Assembly: GCF_000834635.1 (NCBI RefSeq)
Contig: NZ_JXQV01000043.1
Location: 1-64,000 of the forward strand
DNA: 64,000 nt
Direction of reading: 5' to 3'
From: Agrobacterium tumefaciens
GTDB lineage: Bacteria > Pseudomonadota > Alphaproteobacteria > Rhizobiales > Rhizobiaceae
Part shown: positions 55,979 through 63,773 of the stretch, in pieces
Position numbering within the stretch: the stretch's first letter is position 1
Layout: each line of letters opens with the position of its first letter
Notes under the pieces: model-generated
The model's database searches: none
Told to the model about the DNA's origin: nothing
Seen by the model: only the letters and a program-made list of their open reading frames with translations
Position numbers and translations under genes: made by a program

Positions 55979-56948
55979 TGTCGTCCTCCTTCTTCTTGAA
56001 GGTGCCGAGCTTGCCAGCAAGGCCGACAAGACCGTTTGGCAGGAAGCGCAGGGCGCAGATCAGCACAATCGCGTAAAGTACGAAGTTCAGGCCGGGCGCA
56101 TTGGGCAGCAGGTGTTTCGCACCTTCGCCAAGAAGATGCAGACCGAGTGTGCCAAGAAGCGGACCCCAGATGGTTCCGGCACCGCCGATGATGGGGCCGA
56201 TCAGCGCTTCGATGGAAACGGCGCTGCCATAGACCACGTTGCTGTCGATGAAGAGCCAAAGCTGGAGGTAGAGAACACCGGCCAGACCACCGAAGGCACC
56301 TGATATCGCCATGGCCTGCACTTTGATCTTGTAGGTGTCGATACCAAGTGCACGTGCCGCGTCTTCATTTTCCCTGACAGCGATGAGATAGGCACCGAAG
56401 CGGGAGTATTTGATGAGCGCCGTCAGCGCCATGACCAGTGCCACCACCACCAGAAGAGCGGTGTAGGCAATGGCGCGGTCGTTGAATTGCAGGTTGGCAA
56501 CGCCGGGGTCGAGCTTTAACTGCAGCCCACTGCCGCCGCCTGTAAAATCAAAGGACGATGCGCAGATGCGCAGCACTTCGGCGAAAGCCAGCGTGACGAG
56601 CGCGAAGTAAGAGCCCTTCAGGCCATAGCGAAACGCCAAGGCTCCGATGAAGGCACCCATGAGGGCACCGGCAAGAATGCCAGCACCGAAGCCAACCCAG
56701 GCGTTGACGCCGTATTGAATCTGAAGGATGGCCGACGCATAGGCCCCAGTGCCGTAAAGTGCTGCATGACCGAAGGACGACAGGCCGCCGAAACCGCCGG
56801 TGATGTTCCAGGAAAGGGCGACGACCGCCACGATCAGCGCGTTGATGGTAAAGCCCATCCAGACTGGCGACGAGGCGAAATAGACCCCGAAGAGATAGGC
56901 GAGAGCGGCAGCAATAAGGGCGATCTGCCCGACAGATTGAGGTCTCAT
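55971..56948 (-). CDS. livM: Branched-chain-type ABC transporter permease (LivM type)
   Basis: 325 residues with about nine hydrophobic helices. Family marks are ALSWNITGGFGGLSSFGHAA near residue 45 and the coupling segment YLIAVRENEDAARALGID near 190, followed by KVQAMAISGAFGGLAGVLY. It forms the channel with LivH. It overlaps LivG by eight bases and LivH by four. Length is within the normal LivM range. Confidence 0.92.
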   Translation of the reverse strand: MRPQSVGQIALIAAALAYLFGVYFASSPVWMGFTINALIVAVVALSWNITGGFGGLSSFGHAALYGTGAYASAILQIQYGVNAWVGFGAGILAGALMGAFIGALAFRYGLKGSYFALVTLAFAEVLRICASSFDFTGGGSGLQLKLDPGVANLQFNDRAIAYTALLVVVALVMALTALIKYSRFGAYLIAVRENEDAARALGIDTYKIKVQAMAISGAFGGLAGVLYLQLWLFIDSNVVYGSAVSIEALIGPIIGGAGTIWGPLLGTLGLHLLGEGAKHLLPNAPGLNFVLYAIVLICALRFLPNGLVGLAGKLGTFKKKEDDNA

Positions 56949-57814
56949 GTCTTTGCCCTCCCAAGAAGCCCTGACGGTTTGAAGAGAAGGATGAGGATGA
57001 AGGCGAGGAAAATGCCGATCTGGCCGAGACTTTCGCCAAGGAAGAGGCCGCAGAGCGACTCAATGACACCGAGCAGAAGACCGGCGACCAAGGCACCCAG
57101 AAGACTGCCCATTCCGCCCAGCACCACCGTCGTGAAGGCGACCAGCACGAAGGTGTAGCCGACCTGCGGTGTGATGTAGAAGGTTGGCAACAGCAGGCAG
57201 GCAGCAAGTGCCACGCAGGCGGTGGCGATGCCGAAGCAGACGGCATAGGTGTGGTTGACATCGATACCGACTAGTTCGGCTCCACGCTTTTCAATGGCAA
57301 CGGCGCGAATGGCAGATCCCGTGCGGGTATAGGCCATGAAGCACCAAAGCAGCGGTGCGACGGCAAGGGCTGCGCCAAACGCGATGACGCGACCGAGCGG
57401 CAGATAGGCACCCAGCACTTCAACAGTGTCATAGGCATAGGCAATATCTGCCGTGCGCGTATTCGATGTCCAGAAATAGAGTGCCAGATTGTCGATAATC
57501 ATCGATACCGCAAGGGTAATGAGAAGCACGTTCTGTTCCGAGCCGCTGCTCATCGGCGCAATTAGAAAACGCTGCAAGACGTAGCCGAGAGCGAAGAATG
57601 CCGGAAGAACGAGGGGAATGGCCAGATACGGATCAACCCCCAAATAGAAATACAGAAAATAGACGGCATAGAGCGCCAGCATCAACAGGCTGCCATGCGC
57701 AAAGTTGATGATGTGGAGCACGCCATAAATGAGGGTCAATCCTAGCGCCACAAGCGCATAGATGGCTCCCATCATCAGGCCGCTCAACACGGCGGGTAAG
57801 ATCAGACTTGACAT
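56945..57814 (-). CDS. livH: Branched-chain-type ABC transporter permease (LivH type)
   Basis: 289 residues with about eight helices. LivH motifs: GLMMGAIYALVALGLTLIYG, VLHIINFAHGSLLM and the coupling loop GSAIRAVAIEKRGAELVGID. The stop overlaps the LivM start by four bases (ATGA). It follows the binding-protein gene after a 67-nt gap, in which a hairpin would allow the common higher expression of the binding protein, although I see no strong one. Confidence 0.92.
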   Translation of the reverse strand: MSSLILPAVLSGLMMGAIYALVALGLTLIYGVLHIINFAHGSLLMLALYAVYFLYFYLGVDPYLAIPLVLPAFFALGYVLQRFLIAPMSSGSEQNVLLITLAVSMIIDNLALYFWTSNTRTADIAYAYDTVEVLGAYLPLGRVIAFGAALAVAPLLWCFMAYTRTGSAIRAVAIEKRGAELVGIDVNHTYAVCFGIATACVALAACLLLPTFYITPQVGYTFVLVAFTTVVLGGMGSLLGALVAGLLLGVIESLCGLFLGESLGQIGIFLAFILILLFKPSGLLGRAKT

Positions 57815-57881
57815 CAGGGCTCGCCTCTCTGTCGTTTGAAGAGCGCCCCCACGACCATGGGATCATGGGGGCGAGACCGTG

Positions 57882-59099
57882 TCACTTCTTGGCAGGGATC
57901 GGGAAGACCGCCTCTGCGGTGGCGTACTCTTTCGGGAAGACCAGCTCGATCTTTTCGCCACGGATCTGGGTGTTCACAGGGCGTGAATTGACATTGTCGC
58001 CATTGACGAACTTCGTCGGACCATAAGGCATGATCGACTGGTCGAAGGTGGAGGCCGACAGGGCTTCGATCATCTTCTGACGATCGGCAGACCCGCTGCG
58101 CTCCAGCGCGTCTGCGATAACCTGTATTGTCGCATAGGACACCATAACGTCGTAGGTCATGTCGAGCTTTGCCGCGGCAACGCTGGCGGCCAGCGCTTTG
58201 GACAGCTCCTTGGACGGATCGTACCAATGATTGCAATCCATCACATACTGCGCGACTGCATTGTTTTCACGCACGAATTTGATGTTGGACGCGGCACCGC
58301 CAAGGATGGAATAGATCGCCTTCAATTCCACACGCTGCTGGTTCAGCGCACGTGCCATCAGGGTGTATTCATTGATGTAATTGGACGGAATGAGGATATC
58401 GGCCTTGGATGCCTTGACGCGCAGGGCGATGTTGGAAAAATCGCGCTGGGGCGTTGGATGGGAGATCGTCTCAACAACCTCAATGCCCTGCTTTGGCAGC
58501 TGCTCGGCAAGGATTTTTGCCATATTGGAGCCAAAAGGCCCGTCTTCATGCACGATGGCTGCGGTCTTGACCGTGTTGCCTGTTCCTTCATTGAGAAGCT
58601 TCAGGTTTTCAAGCGCGACGCTGGTGCATTTGTTGACGCCCGGCGTGAAGCGGAACACGTTTGGCAGGCCGCGCTGGACAACAGTTTCGGCTGTGCCGAT
58701 GGAGAAGACCTGAGCGAGATTGTATTTCGCCGCGGCCTGAGAGGATGCAAGGCCAAGCGCAGAAGCCGTCGCGCCGGTGAAGGCACAGGCATCGGCCTGA
58801 ATGAGGGTATCGACGGCTGAAGCGGCGGCTTCCGGGCGGCTTTGTGCGTCCACCACCACGAGTTCAATCTTGGCGCCGCCCATGCTCTTGATGCCGCCTG
58901 CTGCATTGATCGCTTCTGCGGCGAACTTTGCTCCGGCGGCACTTTGCGTACCGTTATAGGCGAGGTTACCCGTGAGCGGCTCAATCACGCCCACCTTCAC
59001 GGTTGGTGTCTGCGCACGCAGGATGGAGGGTGCGGCCAGGCCGACAGCCAGCGCTCCCGATACTTTTAAAAGGTCGCGTCTTTCGATTTTGAATGTCAT
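57882..59099 (-). CDS. LivK-type ABC transporter substrate-binding protein, Tat signal
   Basis: 405 residues. The N-terminus IERRDLLKVSGALAVGL is a twin-arginine signal (RRDLLK), with cleavage near ILRAQT, so it is exported folded to the periplasm. The mature protein has the type I periplasmic-binding fold of amide/urea/branched-chain binders: VKVGVIEPLTGNLAYNGTQS at the start, and AIVHEDGPFGSNMAKIL in the middle. It captures the substrate for the LivHMGF permease. The specific ligand cannot be read, but the operon suggests an amide- or imide-type compound or its diacid. Confidence 0.9.
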   Translation of the reverse strand: MTFKIERRDLLKVSGALAVGLAAPSILRAQTPTVKVGVIEPLTGNLAYNGTQSAAGAKFAAEAINAAGGIKSMGGAKIELVVVDAQSRPEAAASAVDTLIQADACAFTGATASALGLASSQAAAKYNLAQVFSIGTAETVVQRGLPNVFRFTPGVNKCTSVALENLKLLNEGTGNTVKTAAIVHEDGPFGSNMAKILAEQLPKQGIEVVETISHPTPQRDFSNIALRVKASKADILIPSNYINEYTLMARALNQQRVELKAIYSILGGAASNIKFVRENNAVAQYVMDCNHWYDPSKELSKALAASVAAAKLDMTYDVMVSYATIQVIADALERSGSADRQKMIEALSASTFDQSIMPYGPTKFVNGDNVNSRPVNTQIRGEKIELVFPKEYATAEAVFPIPAKK

Positions 59100-59155
59100 T
59101 TTTTATGCTCCCAGTTTTTTTAAGAGACGGCTAAAGAAACTCGCTGGTCCGCCCG

Positions 59156-59773
59156 TCAACGGCTCAGCCAGGAATGCGACGCCATTCGATCTGTTTCGAA
59201 GGCGGTGATCTGCTCCATGAAAGTGAACGTCATCTCGATCTCATCAAGACCGCGTAAGATACAGTCCCGAGCGAAGGGATCGATGGCAATGGGATGAATG
59301 CCGAGATTACCCGGCAAGACAAGCTCTGCAGCCTCCAGATCAACTGTGACCTCAGCGTCAGGACAACGAGCGAGATAATCCGCCAGCGCCTCACAGTGTT
59401 CCGCAGCCAAACGGACTGGCACCAACCCGTTTTTCAGAGCGTTGTTGAAGAAGATGTCGCCGAAGCTTGGGCCAATAAGCGCCCTTATGCCATGATCCAC
59501 AAGCGCGTATACGGCACCCTCGCGGGATGAACCGCAGCCGAAATTGTCCTCGACAAGAAGAATGGTCGCGGCATCGGCGCCGGGCTTATTGAGCGGAAAT
59601 GCAGGATCGATTTCCCCATGCTCATCGCGACGGATGTCATGAAACAGGAACTGGCCGTAGCCCTGCGCACGATCAGCTTTGAGGAAGCGTCCGGGAATAA
59701 TCTGGTCTGTGTCGCAGTTGACGCCGGGGATCGCAATTGCCTTGGACGTTTCGCGTGTGAATGCTCTCATCAT
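59156..59773 (-). CDS. Aconitase-family small subunit (LeuD/DmdB-like)
   Basis: 205 residues from ATG 59773 (a second ATG follows immediately), with GAGGGCGG upstream. Swivel-domain marks: NCDTDQIIPGRFL at the start, FGCGSSREGAVYAL with the substrate-binding Arg, and LIGPSFGDIFFNNALKNGL. It joins the large subunit encoded 7 nt upstream to make a [4Fe-4S] hydro-lyase. Automated tools would say 3-isopropylmalate dehydratase. The catabolic setting without leuA or leuB argues for another hydratase, such as dimethylmaleate or citraconate hydratase. Confidence 0.88.
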   Translation of the reverse strand: MMRAFTRETSKAIAIPGVNCDTDQIIPGRFLKADRAQGYGQFLFHDIRRDEHGEIDPAFPLNKPGADAATILLVEDNFGCGSSREGAVYALVDHGIRALIGPSFGDIFFNNALKNGLVPVRLAAEHCEALADYLARCPDAEVTVDLEAAELVLPGNLGIHPIAIDPFARDCILRGLDEIEMTFTFMEQITAFETDRMASHSWLSR

Positions 59774-59780
59774 ACCGCCC

Positions 59781-61187
59781 TCACATTTTTCTGACATCGG
59801 TCAGACAGCCGCTGATGGCAGCGGCGGCCGCCATGGCGGGGCTGACTAGATGGGTGCGTGCGCCGGGGCCCTGACGGCCGACGAAATTGCGGTTTGAGGT
59901 GGAGGCGCAACGCTCACCGGGGCCAACCACATCACCGTTCATGGCCGCACACATGGAACAACCAGACTCGCGCCACTCGAAACCCGCCTCGCGGAACGTC
60001 TGGGCAATGCCCTCGGCTTCCGCCTGTTCCTTTACCTGTGTCGACCCTGGCACGACGATGGCCGGGATCATTGCCTTGCGGCCCTTGAGTATGGAAGCGG
60101 CAGCCCGCAAATCCTCGATCCGGCTGTTGGTGCAGGAACCGATGAAAACCTTGTCCAGTTTTAAGCCATCCAGAGCCGTGCCGGGTGCCAACTCCATATA
60201 TTCAAGTGATTTCGTCGCAGCCTTGCGCCTGTCGGAACTTTCAAAGCTTGCCGGATCGGGAACGCGCCCATTGATGGAAACGGCATCTTCCGGGCTAGTA
60301 CCCCATGTTACCATGGGCGCTATATCCGCACCGTCTATACTCACTTCCGCGTCGAAGAACGCGTCATTATCGCTCGCGAGCGTGCGCCAGTGGGCAACCG
60401 CACCGTCCCATTCCTGCTCCGATGGTGCAAAATGGCGACCTCTGACATAGGTGAAGGTCGTTTCATCGGCTGCCACCATCCCGAAGCGGGCTGCGGCTTC
60501 AATCGACATGTTGCACAGCGTCAGCCGCGCCTCGATGGAAAGATCGCGCACCACTTGCCCGGCAAATTCGATGGCATGACCACCGGCACCGGCTGCCCCG
60601 ATTTTCGCAATCAACGCCAGCATGACATCCTTGGCAGTCACGCCCTGCCCCAGCACACCATCAATCACGACCCGCATAGTCTTGGGGCGAGACTGCCATA
60701 GCGTCTGGGTTGCCAGAACATGGGCATTTTCGGATTGGCCAATACCGAACGCTATCGCGCCTAGCGCGCCCTGCGTCGACGTATGACTGTCCGAACAAAC
60801 GATGGTCAGCCCTGGCAGCGTGATACCCTGTTCCGGCGCAACCACGTGGACGATACCCTGCTCACGGCTGGACAGGCCGAAATGGCGCATGCCGCCCCAT
60901 TCCATGTTTTCATCGAAAGTATCGATCATGTGGGCGATGGCAGGACTTGCCGCATCGCTCGATGTTCGCCCCAGTGTGGGCACGTAGTGATCTGCGACAC
61001 CGAAAATCTGTTGCGGACGCCGTGGCTTCAGGTTGCGTCGCTTCAGATCGGCGAAGGCATGGAAGCTGCCTTCGTGGATCATGTCACGATCAATATAGAG
61101 CAGCGATGGGCCTGCCGGATGGCGCAATATTTCATGCTCATCCCAAATCTTGCCCAACATTGTGCGCGGTGCAAAAGCTTGCGCCAT
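59781..61187 (-). CDS. Aconitase-family large subunit (LeuC/DmdA-like)
   Basis: 468 residues, the size of LeuC-type large subunits. The [4Fe-4S] ligands are Cys352 (IGSCTNSR), Cys410 and Cys413 (GCSMCAAMN). Substrate/catalytic segments VCSDSHTSTQGALG and FGVADHYVPT are present. With the small subunit it should reversibly add water across the double bond of an unsaturated diacid. Known relatives include LeuC, citraconate/methylitaconate hydratases and 2,3-dimethylmalate dehydratase DmdA of nicotinate-fermenting bacteria. The last fits the lyase and amidase genes of this operon best. This is inference from context. Confidence 0.9.
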   Translation of the reverse strand: MAQAFAPRTMLGKIWDEHEILRHPAGPSLLYIDRDMIHEGSFHAFADLKRRNLKPRRPQQIFGVADHYVPTLGRTSSDAASPAIAHMIDTFDENMEWGGMRHFGLSSREQGIVHVVAPEQGITLPGLTIVCSDSHTSTQGALGAIAFGIGQSENAHVLATQTLWQSRPKTMRVVIDGVLGQGVTAKDVMLALIAKIGAAGAGGHAIEFAGQVVRDLSIEARLTLCNMSIEAAARFGMVAADETTFTYVRGRHFAPSEQEWDGAVAHWRTLASDNDAFFDAEVSIDGADIAPMVTWGTSPEDAVSINGRVPDPASFESSDRRKAATKSLEYMELAPGTALDGLKLDKVFIGSCTNSRIEDLRAAASILKGRKAMIPAIVVPGSTQVKEQAEAEGIAQTFREAGFEWRESGCSMCAAMNGDVVGPGERCASTSNRNFVGRQGPGARTHLVSPAMAAAAAISGCLTDVRKM

Positions 61188-61223
61188 GACCTTGTCTTTC
61201 TGTTATCAGTTCGACGTTCGGCT

Positions 61224-62147
61224 TTAGTCAGCGGCGCGGAATGCCGCGCAAATGTCGCCTGTGGGTGCATTCCACACACCTTCATGCGACAGAATGTAAT
61301 CCAGCGCCTCGCGCAGATACTCCACGCGATACGGCATGCCCGAGACCCAGCTGTGCAGCGGCAGGCTCATGACGCGACCGCCATATTGCGCACTTTCACG
61401 GTACAGCACGTCGAAGCGGTCCTTGACCTGCTGCACCCATTCCGCTTCAGAGTGGAAATACTCGTCGGCAACCACCCGGTCGTCCGTCTCGTAGGCCATC
61501 GGCATGGCCAGCAACGAACCGTTGCGAGTTTGCATCTCGTAAGGAAGGTCGTCATTGGCCCAATCAAGGCTATAGGCAATGCCATTCTTCGCCAGCAGAT
61601 CAGGCGTATTGAAGCCCTGCGCACGGCCAGGCGAGAGCCAGCCCTCGACCTTCTGCCCGCTTGCTTCGCGAAGCAGCGTCAGAGCCTCGGCAATGATGGC
61701 GTTTTCCTCGTCTTCACCAAGCCCGGAGTGATGGACTTTGCCCATATCCAGTCCATGCGCAATGATTTCATGGCCGCCTCTGACCACAGCGTCGATCAGC
61801 GCCGGATAACGCGCAGCAATCACACCATTGATCGCGAAGCTGGTTTCAAGCTCTTTTTCGGCAAGAAGCTTGAGGACGCGGAAAATGCCGATGCGATTGC
61901 CATAATCGCGGTTCGTGTAATAGCGAAAATCCGGGTAAGGCATGGACAATGCGCCGGGCGCCTTGAATGGCTTGGACGGCATATCAAGCGGGAAATGCTG
62001 GACATGGGTCACGATCGACAGCGCAATGCGCGCGCCATCTGGCCAGGCAATCGGCTTGCGAGAGAACAGATCGCTCCACTCATAGCGATCATGGTCCATG
62101 CCATACCGACGGTTGGGATAGTTGAGATAGTCTTCAGGCATAGACAT
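61224..62147 (-). CDS. Polysaccharide-deacetylase-fold hydrolase (PuuE/cyclic imidase-like), copy 1
   Basis: 307 residues. The NodB-type barrel is recognisable (FAINGVIAARYPALIDAVVR, GHEIIAHGLDMG, VEGWLSPGRAQGF), but the metal site is not canonical. The TFDDGP motif is replaced by ALSIVTHVQHFPLD, and the HxxxH motif keeps only the first His. This matches the metal-independent or atypical branch that contains PuuE allantoinase and a Pseudomonas cyclic imidase, which open N-heterocyclic rings. It overlaps the upstream paralogue by one base (TGATG). The substrate is likely a cyclic amide or imide rather than a polysaccharide. Confidence 0.85.
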   Translation of the reverse strand: MSMPEDYLNYPNRRYGMDHDRYEWSDLFSRKPIAWPDGARIALSIVTHVQHFPLDMPSKPFKAPGALSMPYPDFRYYTNRDYGNRIGIFRVLKLLAEKELETSFAINGVIAARYPALIDAVVRGGHEIIAHGLDMGKVHHSGLGEDEENAIIAEALTLLREASGQKVEGWLSPGRAQGFNTPDLLAKNGIAYSLDWANDDLPYEMQTRNGSLLAMPMAYETDDRVVADEYFHSEAEWVQQVKDRFDVLYRESAQYGGRVMSLPLHSWVSGMPYRVEYLREALDYILSHEGVWNAPTGDICAAFRAAD

Positions 62148-63073
62148 CAGCGCGCCCCCTTCCCGGAATTGTGGGTCGCCATCGCGGCACTCATGGCGTC
62201 ATATGCGCCTGTCGCGTGATAGGCGGCGGCGATTTCGCGGCCAGTCGTCTGCCACACGCCCTCGTGCCCCGCGATGTATTCTATGGCTTCGGCAAAAGCA
62301 TCGATGCGATGCGGCTGCCCAACTAGGTATGGATGCAGCGGAATGCACATAACGGTGCCGCTTTCATCGCCTTCTTTGTAAAGCTGGTCGAACTGCCGCT
62401 TGATAATTTCGCCGTAATGTCGCGGCGTGACCTTCTGGCTGTTATAAACGATGACGTCGTTCATCTCGAGCGAGTACGGCATGGAGATGAGCTTGCCTGT
62501 GTTGACCTTGACCGGCATCGGCTGGTCGTCATGGAACATGTCGCAGGTATACTGAATGCCCGCTTCTGAAAGGATATCCATCGTCCAGAAATTGTTGGAC
62601 AGCGCCGGCGAAAGCCAACCAGCCAGTTCCTGGCCGGTGTGTTTGCGCACCGTATCGAACGCATCGCGGATGATGGCGCGCTCCTGCTCTATGTCGAGAT
62701 TGTAGACATAACGCGTGTTGTAGATGCCATGGGAAAAGAATTCCCAACCGCGATCCGCACAGGCCTTGATGATTTCAGGATGGTGATCGCACAGGGCAAC
62801 ATTCAGAGAGACAGACCCGCGAAAACCGGCCTTGTCCATCGCCGCCATCATTCGTTGCCAACCGGCGCGATTGCCGTAATCGCGATGGGAGTATTGCAAG
62901 ACGTCCGGGTTTGGCCGCGCCCACGGCGTGCGGGTTGGATTGTTGGGCGGATTGTATTCGTAAAACTCGATATTCGGAGCAATCCAGACGGCGATCTTCT
63001 TATTGCCGGGCCAGACGATCTTGGGACGGTTGGGCCAGGGCAGGTAGTCGTAAAGCCCCAGATCCGACTTCAT
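62147..63073 (-). CDS. Polysaccharide-deacetylase-fold hydrolase (PuuE/cyclic imidase-like), copy 2
   Basis: 308 residues from ATG 63073, with GAGGG 7 nt upstream; an ATG at 63094 is the alternative. It has the same fold as the next gene: VAVWIAPNIEFYEYN in place of the catalytic Asp motif, WEFFSHGIYNTRY in place of HxxxH, and LAGWLSPALSNNF like GWLSPG in copy 1. YSHRDYGNR here and YTNRDYGNR in copy 1 are shared. Two tandem paralogues may form a hetero-oligomer or handle two ring forms. Both are placed directly after the amidase gene, as expected for ring opening followed by amide removal. Confidence 0.85.
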   Translation of the reverse strand: MKSDLGLYDYLPWPNRPKIVWPGNKKIAVWIAPNIEFYEYNPPNNPTRTPWARPNPDVLQYSHRDYGNRAGWQRMMAAMDKAGFRGSVSLNVALCDHHPEIIKACADRGWEFFSHGIYNTRYVYNLDIEQERAIIRDAFDTVRKHTGQELAGWLSPALSNNFWTMDILSEAGIQYTCDMFHDDQPMPVKVNTGKLISMPYSLEMNDVIVYNSQKVTPRHYGEIIKRQFDQLYKEGDESGTVMCIPLHPYLVGQPHRIDAFAEAIEYIAGHEGVWQTTGREIAAAYHATGAYDAMSAAMATHNSGKGAR

Positions 63074-63095
63074 TGCGGTACCCTCAGCGGCCATC

Positions 63096-63773
63096 TCAGC
63101 GAACCTCCGGCTGGTAGGCCTCGTACCAGGCAATGGCATCCGCAACGGGGATCACATCGCCATACTTGACCGAAATGTCATAGAGATTGGCGAAATGCGG
63201 GCTCTCATGCTTGTCCGCCACACATTCCTCGGGAACGATGACCCGGTAGCCGCGCGAGATTGCATCCACCACGCAGGCGCGAACACAGCCGGATGTCGAA
63301 CCGCCCGTCAAAACAACCGTATCGCACTGGTGCCAGACCATCAGTGACTGAAGATTAGTCTCATGAAACGGCGAGGCCATACGCTTGTTCATGACAATGT
63401 CTTTGACATGATCGATCTCCAAGCGAGGATCGAACTCTGCTCTGCGGGAACCCACCTTAATGTTTTGTAGCGAGTCCGGCGTGTTGGTTCGCGTACCCCA
63501 CACACCGCAGTCCTCACCCGATTCCATGTAAGCCACATAGGTCCACGTGACAGGAAGACCCTTGGCGCGAGCGAGATTCGACAGCGTATTGACATATTCC
63601 AGCTGCCGAGGATCGGTTTCGTAAGCGGAGACAAACTCGCCCAAAGACGTGTAGGCACACTGCAGATCAATGTTGATCAGCATTGGCTTGCGACCGAATC
63701 CAAATCGCTTGCGTGTTGGATTTTGCTTGGCGCTCTCGTAAATCTGACGCGCGGTAAGCGATGACATTTCCAT
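63096..63773 (-). CDS. Isochorismatase-fold cysteine amidohydrolase
   Basis: 225 residues from ATG 63773, with TGGAGGTCGTC upstream. The catalytic triad is Asp36 (LINIDLQ), Lys130 (MNKRMAS) and Cys163 (GGSTSGCVRACVVDA). Relatives include N-carbamoylsarcosine amidase, maleamate amidohydrolase NicF and ureidoacrylate hydrolase; all cleave small C-N bonds. It is the first gene of the 14-gene operon and should act on the open-chain half-amide or carbamoyl compound made by the two ring-opening enzymes. It releases ammonia (and CO2 if the substrate is a carbamoyl compound). Confidence 0.9.
   Translation of the reverse strand: MEMSSLTARQIYESAKQNPTRKRFGFGRKPMLINIDLQCAYTSLGEFVSAYETDPRQLEYVNTLSNLARAKGLPVTWTYVAYMESGEDCGVWGTRTNTPDSLQNIKVGSRRAEFDPRLEIDHVKDIVMNKRMASPFHETNLQSLMVWHQCDTVVLTGGSTSGCVRACVVDAISRGYRVIVPEECVADKHESPHFANLYDISVKYGDVIPVADAIAWYEAYQPEVR

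Noticed and set aside
60783-62219. 478-codon open frame on the plus strand
   Set aside because: It lies opposite the aconitase-family and deacetylase-fold genes, has His/Arg/Gln-rich antisense composition and no recognisable motif; it is a shadow of well-supported minus-strand genes.
61224-63073. Polysaccharide deacetylases acting on exopolysaccharide
   Set aside because: They lack signal peptides and canonical metal ligands and are embedded in a cytoplasmic catabolic operon.
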